A stretch of 64,000 nt of DNA from Megachile rotundata (Eukaryota; Arthropoda; Insecta; Hymenoptera; Megachilidae): positions 148,839 to 212,838 of the forward strand of contig NW_027473599.1 of assembly GCF_050947335.1 (NCBI RefSeq), given 5' to 3'. The notes beneath the pieces were generated by a model, which was given only the letters and a program-made list of their open reading frames with translations, made no database searches and was not told the origin of the DNA. The translations under genes were made by a program, and so were the position numbers. Shown one piece after another: positions 30,501 to 46,091 of this stretch. Numbering within the stretch: position 1 is the stretch's first letter; each line of letters begins with the position of its first letter.

Positions 30501-33500
30501 TGGCTAATAATATGAGTTAGATTGATAATACTAAGAGTAGCGAGTATAGTAATTCTCGTTCTATCGATCATATAAGCATAATATGGCTAATAATATGAGT
30601 TAGATTGATAATAATAAGAGTAATGAGTACAGTAATTGTAGTTCTATCGATCATATCGGCATAATATGGCTAATAATATGATATAGATTGATAATAATAA
30701 GAGTAATAAGTATAGTATTTGTCGTTCTATCGATCATGTAAGCATAATATGGCTAATAATACGAGTTAGATTGATAATAATAAGAGTAATAAGTATAGTA
30801 ATTGTCGTTCTATCGATCATTTAAGCATAGTATGGGTAATAATATGAGTCAGATTGATAATAATAACAGTAATAAGTATAGTAATTGTCGTTCTATCGAT
30901 AATATAAGCATAATATGGCTAATAATATGAGTTAGATTGATAATACTAAGAGTAGTGAGTATAGTAGTTCTCGTTCCATCGATCATATAAGCATAATATG
31001 GCTAATAATATGAGTTAGATTGATAATAATAAGAGTAATAACTACAGTAATTGTCGTTCTATCGATCATATAAGCATAATAAGGCTAATAATATGAGTTA
31101 GAGTGATAATACTAAGAGTAGTGAGTATTGTAATTCTCATTCTATCGATCATATAAGCATAATATGGCTAATAATATGAGTTAGATTGATAATAATAAGA
31201 GTAATGAGTATAGTATTTGTCGTTCTATCGATCATATAAGCATAATATGGCTAATAATATGAGTTAGATTGATAATAATAAGAGTAATAAGTATAGTAAT
31301 TGTCGTTCTATCGATCATTTAAGCATAATATGGGTAATAATATGAGTCAGATTGATAATAATAACAGTAATAAGTATAGTAATTGTCGTTCTATCGATAA
31401 TATAAGCATAATATGGCTAATAATATGAGTTAGATTGATAATACTAAGAGTAGTGAGTATAGTAGTTCTCGTTCTATCGATCATATAAGCATAATATGGC
31501 TAATAATATGAGTTAGATTGATAATAATAAGAGTAATAAGTATAGTAATTGTCGTTCTATCGATCATATAAGCATAATATGGCTAATAATATGAGTTAGA
31601 TTGATAATACTAAGAGTAGTGAGTATAGTAATTCTCGTTCTATCGATCATATATGCATAATATGGCTAATAATATGAGTTAGATTGATAATAATAAGAGT
31701 AATAACTACAGTAATTGTCGTTCTATCGATCATATAAGCATAATAAGGCTAATAATATGAGTTAGAGTGATAATACTAAGAGTAGTGAGTATAGTAATTC
31801 TCATTCTATCGATCATATAAGCATAATATGGCTAATAATATGAGTTAGATTGATAATAATAAGAGTAATGAGTATAGTAATTGTAGTTCTATCGATCATT
31901 TAAGCATAATATGGCTAATAATATGAGTTAGATTGATGATAATAAGAGTAATGAGTATAGTAATTGTAGTTCTATCGATCATATCTGCACAATATGGTTA
32001 ATAATATGAGTTAGATTGATAATAATAAGAGTAGTAAGTATAGTATTTGTCGTTCTATCGATCATATAAGCATAATATGGCTAATAATATGAGTTAGATT
32101 GATAATACTAAGAGTAGCGAGTATAGTAATTCTCGTTCTATCGATCATATAAGCATAATATGGCTAATAATATGAGTTAGATTGATAATAATAAGAGTAA
32201 TGAGTACAGTAATTGTAGTTCTATCGATCATATCGGCATAATATGGCTAATAATATGATATAGATTGATAATAATAAGAGTAATAAGTATAGTATTTGTC
32301 GTTCTATCGATCATGTAAGCATAATATGGCTAATAATACGAGTTAGATTGATAATAATAAGAGTAATAAGTATAGTAATTGTCGTTCTATCGATAATATA
32401 AGCATAATATGGCTAATAATATGAGTTAGATTGATAATACTTTGAGTAGTGAGTATAGTAGTTCTCGTTCCATCGATCATATAAGCATAATATGGCTAAT
32501 AATATGAGTTAGATTGATAATAATAAGAGTAATAACTACAGTAATTGTCGTTCTATCGATCATATAAGCATAATAAGGCTAATAATATGAGTTAGAGTGA
32601 TAATACTAAGAGTAGTGAGTATAGTAATTGTCGTTCTATCGATCATATAAGCATAATATGGCTAATAATATGATATAGATTGATAATAATAAGAGTAATG
32701 AGTATAGTAATTGTAGTTCTATCGATCATTTAAGCATAATATGGCTAATAATATGAGTTAGATTGATAATATTAACAGTAATAAGTATAGTAATTGTCGT
32801 TCTATCGATAATATAACCATAATATGGCTAGTAATATGAGTTAGATTGATAATACTAAGAGTAGTGAGTATAGTAATTCTCGTTCTATCGATCATATAAG
32901 CATAATATGGCTAATAATATGAGTTAGATTGATAATAATAAGAGTAATAACTACAGTAATTGTCGTTCTATCGATCATATAAGCATAATAAGGCTAATAA
33001 TATGAGTTAGTGTGATAATACTAAGAGTAGTGAGTATAGTAATTGTCGTTCTATCGATCATATAAGCATAATATGGCTAATAATATGATATAGATTGATA
33101 ATAATAAGAGTAATAAGTATAGTATTTGTCGTTCTATCGATCATGTAAGCATAATATGGCTAATAATACGAGTTAGATTGATAATAATAAGAGTACTAAG
33201 TATAGTAATTGTCGTTCTATCGATCATTTAAGCATAATATGGCTAATAATATGAGTTAGATTGATAATACTAAGAGTAGTGAGTATAGTAGTTCTCGTTC
33301 CATCGATCATATAAGCATAATATGGCTAATAATATGAGTTAGATTGATAATAATAAGAGTAATAAGTATAGTAATTGTCGTTCTATCGATCATATAAGCA
33401 TAATATGGCTAATAATATGAGTTAGATTGATAATACTAAGAGTAGTGAGTATAGTAATTCTCGTTCTATCGATCATATAAGCATAATATGGCTAATAATA

Positions 33501-34337
33501 TGAGTTAGATTGATAATAATAAGAGTAATGAGTACAGTAATTGTAGTTCTATCGATCATATCGGCATAATATGGCTAATAATATGAGTTAGATTGATAAT
33601 AATAAGAGTAATAAGTATAGTAATTGTCGTTCTATCGATCATATAAGCATAATATGGCTAATAATATGAGTTAGATTGATAATACTAAGAGTAGTGAGTA
33701 TAGTAATTCTCGTTCTATCGATCATATATGCATAATATGGCTAATAATATGAGTTAGATTGATAATAATAAGAGTAATAACTACAGTAATTGTCGTTCTA
33801 TCGATCATATAAGCATAATAAGGCTAATAATATGAGTTAGAGTGATAATACTAAGAGTAGTGAGTATAGTAATTCTCATTCTATCGATCATATAAGCATA
33901 ATATGGCTAATAATATGAGTTAGATTGATAATAATAAGAGTAATGAGTATAGTAATTGTAGTTCTATCGATCATTTAAGCATAATATGGCTAATAATATG
34001 AGTTAGATTGATGATAATAAGAGTAATGAGTATAGTAATTGTAGTTCTATCGATCATATCTGCACAATATGGTTAATAATATGAGTTAGATTGATAATAA
34101 TAAGAGTAGTAAGTATAGTATTTGTCGTTCTATCGATCATATAAGCATAATATGGCTAATAATATGAGTTAGATTGATAATACTAAGAGTAGCGAGTATA
34201 GTAATTCTCGTTCTATCGATCATATAAGCATAATATGGCTAATAATATGAGTTAGATTGATAATAATAAGAGTAATGAGTACAGTAATTGTAGTTCTATC
34301 GATCATATCGGCATAATATGGCTAATAATATGAGTTA
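27555..34337. repeat. 44-monomer (3652-bp) repeated unit, two copies
   Basis: 27555-30685 matches 31207-34337. 'gagtagcgag' at 28460 and 30535 recurs at 32112 and 34187, giving the alternating spacing of 25 and 19 monomers. The match (3131 bases) is shorter than the offset, so about six monomers between the copies differ. The second copy has a private 'actttgag' near 32440 and 'gtgtgat' near 33010. Confidence 0.8.
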
Positions 34338-37300
34338 GATTGATAATAATAAGAGTAGTAAGTATAGTAATTGTCGTTCTATCGATAATATAACCATAAT
34401 ATGGCTAGTAATATGAGTTAGATTGATAATACTAAGAGTAGTGAGTATAGTAATTCTCGTTCTATCGATCATATAAGCATAATATGGCTAATAATATGAG
34501 TTAGATTGATAATAATAAGAGTAATAACTACAGTAATTGTCGTTCTATCGATCATATAAGCATAATAAGGCTAATAATATGAGTTAGAGTGATAATACTA
34601 AGAGTAGTGAGTATAGTAATTGTCGTTCTATCGATCATATAAGCATAATATGGCTAATAATATGATATAGATTGATAATAATAAGAGTAATAAGTATAGT
34701 ATTTGTCGTTCTATCGATCATGTAAGCATAATATGGCTAATAATACGAGTTAGATTGATAATAATAAGAGTACTAAGTATAGTAATTGTCGTTCTATCGA
34801 TCATTTAAGCATAATATGGCTAATAATATGAGTTAGATTGATAATACTAAGAGTAGTGAGTATAGTAGTTCTCGTTCCATCGATCATATAAGCATAATAT
34901 GGCTAATAATATGAGTTAGATTGATAATAATAAGAGTAATAAGTATAGTAATTGTCGTTCTATCGATCATATAAGCATAATATGGCTAATAATATGAGTT
35001 AGATTGATAATACTAAGAGTAGTGAGTATAGTAATTCTCGTTCTATCGATCATATAAGCATAATATGGCTAATAATATGAGTTAGATTGATAATAATAAG
35101 AGTAATGAGTACAGTAATTGTAGTTCTATCGATCATATCGGCATAATATGGCTAATAATATGAGTTAGATTGATAATAATAAGAGTAATAAGTATAGTAA
35201 TTGTCGTTCTATCGATCATATAAGCATAATATGGCTAATAATATGAGTTAGATTGATAATACTAAGAGTAGTGAGTATAGTAATTCTCGTTCTATCGATC
35301 ATATATGCATAATATGGCTAATAATATGAGTTAGATTGATAATAATAAGAGTAATAACTACAGTAATTGTCGTTCTATCGATCATATAAGCATAATAAGG
35401 CTAATAATATGAGTTAGAGTGATAATACTAAGAGTAGTGAGTATAGTAATTCTCATTCTATCGATCATATAAGCATAATATGGCTAATAATATGAGTTAG
35501 ATTGATAATAATAAGAGTAATGAGTATAGTAATTGTAGTTCTATCGATCATTTAAGCATAATATGGCTAATAATATGAGTTAGATTGATGATAATAAGAG
35601 TAATGAGTATAGTAATTGTAGTTCTATCGATCATATCTGCACAATATGGTTAATAATATGAGTTAGATTGATAATAATAAGAGTAGTAAGTATAGTATTT
35701 GTCGTTCTATCGATCATATAAGCATAATATGGCTAATAATATGAGTTAGATTGATAATACTAAGAGTAGCGAGTATAGTAATTCTCGTTCTATCGATCAT
35801 ATAAGCATAATATGGCTAATAATATGAGTTAGATTGATAATAATAAGAGTAATGAGTACAGTAATTGTAGTTCTATCGATCATATCGGCATAATATGGCT
35901 AATAATATGATATAGATTGATAATAATAAGAGTAATAAGTATAGTATTTGTCGTTCTATCGATCATGTAAGCATAATATGGCTAATAATACGAGTTAGAT
36001 TGATAATAATAAGAGTAATAAGTATAGTAATTGTCGTTCTATCGATCATTTAAGCATAGTATGGGTAATAATATGAGTCAGATTGATAATAATAACAGTA
36101 ATAAGTATAGTAATTGTCGTTCTATCGATAATATAAGCATAATATGGCTAATAATATGAGTTAGATTGATAATACTAAGAGTAGTGAGTATAGTAGTTCT
36201 CGTTCCATCGATCATATAAGCATAATATGGCTAATAATATGAGTTAGATTGATAATAATAAGAGTAATAACTACAGTAATTGTCGTTCTATCGATCATAT
36301 AAGCATAATAAGGCTAATAATATGAGTTAGAGTGATAATACTAAGAGTAGTGAGTATTGTAATTCTCATTCTATCGATCATATAAGCATAATATGGCTAA
36401 TAATATGAGTTAGATTGATAATAATAAGAGTAATGAGTATAGTATTTGTCGTTCTATCGATCATATAAGCATAATATGGCTAATAATATGAGTTAGATTG
36501 ATAATAATAAGAGTAATAAGTATAGTAATTGTCGTTCTATCGATCATTTAAGCATAATATGGGTAATAATATGAGTCAGATTGATAATAATAACAGTAAT
36601 AAGTATAGTAATTGTCGTTCTATCGATAATATAAGCATAATATGGCTAATAATATGAGTTAGATTGATAATACTAAGAGTAGTGAGTATAGTAGTTCTCG
36701 TTCTATCGATCATATAAGCATAATATGGCTAATAATATGAGTTAGATTGATAATAATAAGAGTAATAAGTATAGTAATTGTCGTTCTATCGATCATATAA
36801 GCATAATATGGCTAATAATATGAGTTAGATTGATAATACTAAGAGTAGTGAGTATAGTAATTCTCGTTCTATCGATCATATATGCATAATATGGCTAATA
36901 ATATGAGTTAGATTGATAATAATAAGAGTAATAACTACAGTAATTGTCGTTCTATCGATCATATAAGCATAATAAGGCTAATAATATGAGTTAGAGTGAT
37001 AATACTAAGAGTAGTGAGTATAGTAATTCTCATTCTATCGATCATATAAGCATAATATGGCTAATAATATGAGTTAGATTGATAATAATAAGAGTAATGA
37101 GTATAGTAATTGTAGTTCTATCGATCATTTAAGCATAATATGGCTAATAATATGAGTTAGATTGATGATAATAAGAGTAATGAGTATAGTAATTGTAGTT
37201 CTATCGATCATATCTGCACAATATGGTTAATAATATGAGTTAGATTGATAATAATAAGAGTAGTAAGTATAGTATTTGTCGTTCTATCGATCATATAAGC

Positions 37301-39566
37301 ATAATATGGCTAATAATATGAGTTAGATTGATAATACTAAGAGTAGCGAGTATAGTAATTCTCGTTCTATCGATCATATAAGCATAATATGGCTAATAAT
37401 ATGAGTTAGATTGATAATAATAAGAGTAATGAGTACAGTAATTGTAGTTCTATCGATCATATCGGCATAATATGGCTAATAATATGATATAGATTGATAA
37501 TAATAAGAGTAATAAGTATAGTATTTGTCGTTCTATCGATCATGTAAGCATAATATGGCTAATAATACGAGTTAGATTGATAATAATAAGAGTAATAAGT
37601 ATAGTAATTGTCGTTCTATCGATAATATAAGCATAATATGGCTAATAATATGAGTTAGATTGATAATACTAAGAGTAGTGAGTATAGTAGTTCTCGTTCC
37701 ATCGATCATATAAGCATAATATGGCTAATAATATGAGTTAGATTGATAATAATAAGAGTAATAACTACAGTAATTGTCGTTCTATCGATCATATAAGCAT
37801 AATAAGGCTAATAATATGAGTTAGAGTGATAATACTAAGAGTAGTGAGTATAGTAATTGTCGTTCTATCGATCATATAAGCATAATATGGCTAATAATAT
37901 GATATAGATTGATAATAATAAGAGTAATGAGTATAGTAATTGTAGTTCTATCGATCATTTAAGCATAATATGGCTAATAATATGAGTTAGATTGATAATA
38001 TTAACAGTAATAAGTATAGTAATTGTCGTTCTATCGATAATATAACCATAATATGGCTAGTAATATGAGTTAGATTGATAATACAAAGAGTAGTGAGTAT
38101 AGTAATTCTCGTTCTATCGATCATATAAGCATAATATGGCTAATAATATGAGTTAGATTGATAATAATAAGAGTAATAACTACAGTAATTGTCGTTCTAT
38201 CGATCATATAAGCATAATAAGGCTAATAATATGAGTTAGAGTGATAATACTAAGAGTAGTGAGTATAGTAATTGTCGTTCTATCGATCATATAAGCATAA
38301 TATGGCTAATAATATGATATAGATTGATAATAATAAGAGTAATAAGTATAGTATTTGTCGTTCTATCGATCATGTAAGCATAATATGGCTAATAATACGA
38401 GTTAGATTGATAATAATAAGAGTACTAAGTATAGTAATTGTCGTTCTATCGATCATTTAAGCATAATATGGCTAATAATATGAGTTAGATTGATAATACT
38501 AAGAGTAGTGAGTATAGTAGTTCTCGTTCCATCGATCATATAAGCATAATATGGCTAATAATATGAGTTAGATTGATAATAATAAGAGTAATAAGTATAG
38601 TAATTGTCGTTCTATCGATCATATAAGCATAATATGGCTAATAATATGAGTTAGATTGATAATACTAAGAGTAGTGAGTATAGTAATTCTCGTTCTATCG
38701 ATCATATAAGCATAATATGGCTAATAATATGAGTTAGATTGATAATAATAAGAGTAATGAGTACAGTAATTGTAGTTCTATCGATCATATCGGCATAATA
38801 TGGCTAATAATATGAGTTAGATTGATAATAATAAGAGTAATAAGTATAGTAATTGTCGTTCTATCGATCATATAAGCATAATATGGCTAATAATATGAGT
38901 TAGATTGATAATACTAAGAGTAGTGAGTATAGTAATTCTCGTTCTATCGATCATATATGCATAATATGGCTAATAATATGAGTTAGATTGATAATAATAA
39001 GAGTAATAACTACAGTAATTGTCGTTCTATCGATCATATAAGCATAATAAGGCTAATAATATGAGTTAGAGTGATAATACTAAGAGTAGTGAGTATAGTA
39101 ATTCTCATTCTATCGATCATATAAGCATAATATGGCTAATAATATGAGTTAGATTGATAATAATAAGAGTAATGAGTATAGTAATTGTAGTTCTATCGAT
39201 CATTTAAGCATAATATGGCTAATAATATGAGTTAGATTGATGATAATAAGAGTAATGAGTATAGTAATTGTAGTTCTATCGATCATATCTGCACAATATG
39301 GTTAATAATATGAGTTAGATTGATAATAATAAGAGTAGTAAGTATAGTATTTGTCGTTCTATCGATCATATAAGCATAATATGGCTAATAATATGAGTTA
39401 GATTGATAATACTAAGAGTAGCGAGTATAGTAATTCTCGTTCTATCGATCATATAAGCATAATATGGCTAATAATATGAGTTAGATTGATAATAATAAGA
39501 GTAATGAGTACAGTAATTGTAGTTCTATCGATCATATCGGCATAATATGGCTAATAATATGATATA
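29130..39566. repeat. 63-monomer (5229-bp) tandem duplication
   Basis: 29130-34337 matches 34359-39566 almost end to end. 'gagtagcgag' at 30535, 32112 and 34187 recurs at 35764, 37341 and 39416; 'gtactaag' near 29543 recurs near 34772. Noticed differences are only 'actttgag' near 32440, 'gtgtgat' near 33010 and 'acaaagag' near 38084. Because this unit contains the 44-monomer repeat plus a 19-monomer part, it must postdate them or have copied them together. The junction monomer is 34342-34424. Confidence 0.85.
34342..34424. repeat. Hybrid monomer at the junction of the 63-monomer duplication
   Basis: The left part has 'gagtagtaag', the form that elsewhere goes with 'tatttgtcg'. The right part has 'cgataatataacc', the form that elsewhere goes with 'attaacag'. 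The combination was seen only here. It sits where the two duplicated units meet, so it is best read as the product of an in-register crossover within a monomer, between about monomer positions 22 and 45. Confidence 0.7.
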
Positions 39567-42500
39567 GATTGATAATAATAAGAGTAATAAGTATAGTATT
39601 TGTCGTTCTATCGATCATGTAAGCATAATATGGCTAATAATACGAGTTAGATTGATAATAATAAGAGTAATAAGTATAGTAATTGTCGTTCTATCGATCA
39701 TTTAAGCATAGTATGGGTAATAATATGAGTCAGATTGATAATAATAACAGTAATAAGTATAGTAATTGTCGTTCTATCGATAATATAAGCATAATATGGC
39801 TAATAATATGAGTTAGATTGATAATACTAAGAGTAGTGAGTATAGTAGTTCTCGTTCCATCGATCATATAAGCATAATATGGCTAATAATATGAGTTAGA
39901 TTGATAATAATAAGAGTAATAACTACAGTAATTGTCGTTCTATCGATCATATAAGCATAATAAGGCTAATAATATGAGTTAGAGTGATAATACTAAGAGT
40001 AGTGAGTATTGTAATTCTCATTCTATCGATCATATAAGCATAATATGGCTAATAATATGAGTTAGATTGATAATAATAAGAGTAATGAGTATAGTAATTG
40101 TAGTTCTATCGATCATTTAAGCATAATATGGCTAATAATATGAGTAAGATTGATAATATTAACAGTAATAAGTATAGTAATTGTCGTTCTATCGATAATA
40201 TAACCATAATATGGCTAGTAATATGAGTTAGATTGATAATACTAAGAGTAGTGAGTATAGTAATTCTCGTTCTATCGATCATATAAGCATAATATGGCTA
40301 ATAATATGAGTTAGATTGATAATAATAAGAGTAATAACTACAGTAATTGTCGTTCTATCGATCATATAAGCATAATAAGGCTAATAATATGAGTTAGATT
40401 GATAATACTAAGAGTAGTGAGTATAGTAATTCTCGTTCTATCGATCATATAAGCATAATATGGCTAATAATATGAGTTAGATTGATAATAATAAGAGTAA
40501 TGAGTACAGTAATTGTAGTTCTATCGATCATATCGGCATAATATGGCTAATAATATGATATAGATTGATAATAATAAGAGTAATAAGTATAGTATTTGTC
40601 GTTCTATCGATCATGTAAGCATAATATGGCTAATAATACGAGTTAGATTGATAATAATAAGAGTAATAAGTATAGTAATTGTCGTTCTATCGATCATTTA
40701 AGCATAATATGGGTAATAATATGAGTCAGATTGATAATAATAACAGTACTAAGTATAGTAATTGTCGTTCTATCGATAATATAAGCATAATATGGCTAAT
40801 AATATGAGTTAGATTGATAATACTAAGAGTAGTGAGTATAGTAGTTCTCGTTCCATCGATCATATAAGCATAATATGGCTAATAATATGAGTTAGATTGA
40901 TAATAATAAGAGTAATGAGTATAGTAATTGTAGTTCTATCGATCATATCGGCATAATATGGCTAATAATATGATATAGATTGATAACAATAAGAGTAATA
41001 AGTATAGTATTTGTCGTTCTATCGATCATGTAAGCATAATATGGCTAATAATACGAGTTAGATTGATAATAATAAGAGTAATAAGTATAGTAATTGTCGT
41101 TCTATCGATCATTTAAGCATAATATGGCTAATAATATGAGTTAGATTGATAATAGTAAGAGTAGTGAGTATAGTAGTTCTCGTTCCATCGATCATATAAG
41201 CATAATATGGCTAATAATATGAGTTAGATTGATAATACTAAGAGTAGTGAGTATAGTAATTCTCGTTCTATCGATCATATAAGCATAATATGGCTAATAA
41301 TATGAGTTAGATTGATAATAATAAGAGTAATAACTACAGTAATTGTCGTTCTATCGATCATATAAGCATAATAAGGCTAATAATATGAGTTAGATTGATA
41401 ATAATAAGAGTAATAAGTATAGTAATTGTCGTTCTCTCGATCATATGAGCATAATATGGCTAATAATATGAGTTAGATTGATAGTAATAAGAGTAATAAG
41501 TATAGTAATTGTCGTTTTATCGATCATATAAGCATAATAAGGCTAATAATATGAGTTAGAGTGATAATACTAAGAGTAGTGAGTATAGTAATTCTCATTC
41601 TATCGATCATATAAGCATAATATGGCTAATAATATGAGTTAGATTGATAATAATAAGAGTAATGAGTATAGTAATTGTAGTTCTATCGATCATATCGGCA
41701 TAATATGGTGAATAATATGAGTTAGATTCATAATAATAAGAGTAATAAGTATAGTAATTGTCGTTCTATCGATCATATAAGCATAATATGGCTAATAATA
41801 TGAGTTAGATTGATAATACTAAGAGTAGTGAGTATAGTAATTCTCGTTCTATCGATCATATAAGCATAATATGGCTAATAATATGAGTTAGATTGATAAT
41901 AATAAGAGTAATAACTACAGTACTTGTCGTTCTATCGATCATATAAGCATAATAAGGCTTATAATATGAGTTAGATTGATAATAATAAGAGTAATAAGTA
42001 TAGTAATTGTCGTTCTCTCGATCATATAAGCATAATATGGCTAATAATATGAGTTAGAGTGATAATACTAAGAGTAGTGAGTATAGTAATTCTCATTCTA
42101 TCGATCATTTAAGCATAATATGGCTAATAATATGAGTTAGATTGATAATAATAACAGTAATAAGTATAGTAATTGTCGTTCTATCGATAATATAAGCATA
42201 ATATGGCTAATAATATGAGTTAGATTGATAATACTAAGACTAGTGAGTATAGTAATTCTCGTTCTATCCATCATATAAGCATAATATGGCTAATAATATG
42301 AGTTAGATTGATAATAATAAGAGTAATGAGTATAGTAATTGTAGTTCTATCGATCATATCTGCATAATATGGTTAATAATATGAGTTAGATTCATAATAA
42401 TAAGAGTAATAAGTATAGTAATTGTCGTTCTATCGATCATATAAGCATAATATGGCTAATAATATGAGTTAGATTGATAATACTAAGAGTAGTGAGTATA

Positions 42501-43715
42501 GTAATTCTCGTTCTATCGACCATATAAGCATAATATGGCTAATAATATGAGTTAGATTGATAGTAATAAGAGTAATAAGTATAGTAATTGTCGTTCTATC
42601 GATCATATAAGCATAATAAGGCTAATAATATGAGTTAGAGTGATAATACTAAGAGTAGTGAGTATAGTAATTCTCATTCTATCGATCATATAAGCATAAT
42701 ATGGCTAATAATATGAGTTAGATTGATAATAATAAGAGTAATGAGTATAGTAATTGTAGTTCTATCGATCATATCGGCATAATATGGTGAATAATATGAG
42801 TTAGATTCATAATAATAAGAGTAATAAGTATAGTAATTGTCGTTCTATCGATCATATAAGCATAATATGGCTAATAATATGAGTTAGATTGATAATAATA
42901 AGAGTAATGAGTACAGTAATTGTAGTTCTATCGATCATATCGGCATAATATGGCTAATAATATGATATAGATTGATAATAATAAGAGTAATAAGTATAGT
43001 ATTTGTCGTTCTATCGATCATGTAAGCATAATATGGCTAATAATACGAGTTAGATTGATAATAATAAGAGTAATAAGTATAGTAATTGTCGTTCTATCGA
43101 TCATTTAAGCATAGTATGGGTAATAATATGAGTCAGATTGATAATAATAACAGTAATAAGTATAGTAATTGTCGTTCTATCGATCATATAAGCAAAATAT
43201 GGCTAATAATATGAGTTAGATTGATAATAATAAGAGTAATAACTACAGTAATTGTCGTTCTATCGATCATATAAGCATAATAAGGCTAATAATATGAGTT
43301 AGAGTGATAATACTAAGAGTAGTGTGTATTGTAATTCTCATTCTATCGATCATATAAGCATAATATGGCTAATAATATGAGTTAGATTGATAATAATAAC
43401 AGTAATAAGTATAGTAACTGTCGTTCTATCGATAATATAAGCATAATATGGCTAATAATATGAGTTAGATTGATAATACTAAGAGGAGTGAGTATAGTAA
43501 TTCTCGTTCCATCGATCATATAAGCATAATATGGCTAATAATATGAGTTAGATTGATAATAATAAGAGTAATAACTACAGTAATTGTCGTTCTATCGATC
43601 ATATAAGCATAATAAGGCTAATAATATGAGTTAGAGTGATAATACTAAGAGTAGTGAGTATTGTAATTCTCATTCTATCGATCATATAAGCATAATATGG
43701 CTAATAATATGAGTT
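39567..43715. repeat. Mosaic region between the 63-monomer block and the 70-monomer-offset copy
   Basis: About 39567-40093 continues the 3652-bp-offset match to 35915-36441. 40379-42906 is a 2.5-kb segment repeated at 47933-50460. About 42907-43715 resembles parts of 2.1-2.4 kb and 58.0-58.3 kb (the 'agcaaaatatgg' form near 43190, 2106, 58048 and 61368). Private changes include 'aacaataag' near 40985, 'cgttttatcg' near 41515, 'ggcttataat' near 41958, 'aagactag' near 42237 and 'gtgtgtatt' near 43323. Confidence 0.7.
40379..42906. repeat. 2.5-kb segment, copy at 47933-50460
   Basis: The offset is 7554, that is 91 monomers plus the one inserted base at 47631-47633. 'gtactaag' at 40747 recurs at 48301. 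About five single-base differences were noticed across 2528 bases, one of them 'cgttgtatcg' near 49735 in the downstream copy. Related copies lie at about 126-1484 and at about 54.7-56.5 kb. Confidence 0.8.
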
Positions 43716-46091
43716 AGATTGATAATAATAAGAGTAATGAGTATAGTAATTGTAGTTCTATCGATCATTTAAGCATAATATGGCTAATAATATGAGTTAG
43801 ATTGATAATATTAACAGTAATAAGTATAGTAATTGTCGTTCTATCGATAATATAACCATAATATGGCTAGTAATATGAGTTAGATTGATAATACTAAGAG
43901 TAGTGAGTATAGTAATTCTCGTTCTATCGATCATATAAGCATAATATGGCTAATAATATGAGTTAGATTGATAATAATAAGAGTAATAACTACAGTAATT
44001 GTCGTTCTATCGATCATATAAGCATAATAAGGCTAATAATATGAGTTAGAGTGATAATACTAAGAGTAGTGAGTATAGTAATTGTCGTTCTATCGATCAT
44101 ATAAGCATAATATGGCTAATAATATGATATAGATTGATAATAATAAGAGTAATAAGTATAGTATTTGTCGTTCTATCGATCATGTAAGCATAATATGGCT
44201 AATAATACGAGTTAGATTGATAATAATAAGAGTACTAAGTATAGTAATTGTCGTTCTATCGATCATTTAAGCATAATATGGCTAATAATATGAGTTAGAT
44301 TGATAATACTAAGAGTAGTGAGTATAGTAGTTCTCGTTCCATCGATCATATAAGCATAATATGGCTAATAATATGAGTTAGATTGATAATAATAAGAGTA
44401 ATAAGTATAGTAATTGTCGTTCTATCGATCATATAAGCATAATATGGCTAATAATATGAGTTAGATTGATAATACTAAGAGTAGTGAGTATAGTAATTCT
44501 CGTTCTATCGATCATATAAGCATAATATGGCTAATAATATGAGTTAGATTGATAATAATAAGAGTAATGAGTACAGTAATTGTAGTTCTATCGATCATAT
44601 CGGCATAATATGGCTAATAATATGAGTTAGATTGATAATAATAAGAGTAATAAGTATAGTAATTGTCGTTCTATCGATCATATAAGCATAATATGGCTAA
44701 TAATATGAGTTAGATTGATAATACTAAGAGTAGTGAGTATAGTAATTCTCGTTCTATCGATCATATATGCATAATATGGCTAATAATATGAGTTAGATTG
44801 ATAATAATAAGAGTAATAACTACAGTAATTGTCGTTCTATCGATCATATAAGCATAATAAGGCTAATAATATGAGTTAGAGTGATAGTACTAAGAGTAGT
44901 GAGTATAGTAATTCTCATTCTATCGATCATATAAGCATAATATGGCTAATAATATGAGTTAGATTGATAATAATAAGAGTAATGAGTATAGTAATTGTAG
45001 TTCTATCGATCATTTAAGCATAATATGGCTAATAATATGAGTTAGATTGATGATAATAAGAGTAATGAGTATAGTAATTGTAGTTCTATCGATCATATCT
45101 GCACAATATGGTTAATAATATGAGTTAGATTGATAATAATAAGAGTAGTAAGTATAGTATTTGTCGTTCTATCGATCATATAAGCATAATATGGCTAATA
45201 ATATGAGTTAGATTGATAATACTAAGAGTAGCGAGTATAGTAATTCTCGTTCTATCGATCATATAAGCATAATATGGCTAATAATATGAGTTAGATTGAT
45301 AATAATAAGAGTAATGAGTACAGTAATTGTAGTTCTATCGATCATATCGGCATAATATGGCTAATAATATGATATAGATTGATAATAATAAGAGTAATAA
45401 GTATAGTATTTGTCGTTCTATCGATCATGTAAGCATAATATGGCTAATAATACGAGTTAGATTGATAATAATAAGAGTAATAAGTATAGTAATTGTCGTT
45501 CTATCGATCATTTAAGCATAGTATGGGTAATAATATGAGTCAGATTGATAATAATAACAGTAATAAGTATAGTAATTGTCGTTCTATCGATAATATAAGC
45601 ATAATATGGCTAATAATATGAGTTAGATTGATAATACTAAGAGTAGTGAGTATAGTAGTTCTCGTTCCATCGATCATATAAGCATAATATGGCTAATAAT
45701 ATGAGTTAGATTGATAATAATAAGAGTAATAACTACAGTAATTGTCGTTCTATCGATCATATAAGCATAATAAGGCTAATAATATGAGTTAGAGTGATAA
45801 TACTAAGAGTAGTGAGTATTGTAATTCTCATTCTATCGATCATATAAGCATAATATGGCTAATAATATGAGTTAGATTGATAATAATAAGAGTAATGAGT
45901 ATAGTAATTGTAGTTCTATCAATCATTTAAGCATAATATGGCTAATAATATGAGTTAGATTGATAATATTAACAGTAATAAGTATAGTAATTGTCGTTCT
46001 ATCGATAATATAACCATAATATGGCTAGTAATATGAGTTAGATTGATAATACTAAGAGTAGTGAGTATAGTAATTCTCGTTCTATCGATCA
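43716..46091. repeat. Copy of 37906-40281 at 70 monomers' distance
   Basis: The offset is 5810. 'gagtagcgag' at 39416 recurs at 45226 and 'gtactaag' near 38424 recurs near 44234. Differences: 'acaaagag' near 38084, 'gagtaag' near 40145, 'gatagtac' near 44886 and 'atcaatcat' near 45919. The last is shared with 53807, which ties this copy to the 52-54 kb region. Confidence 0.8.
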
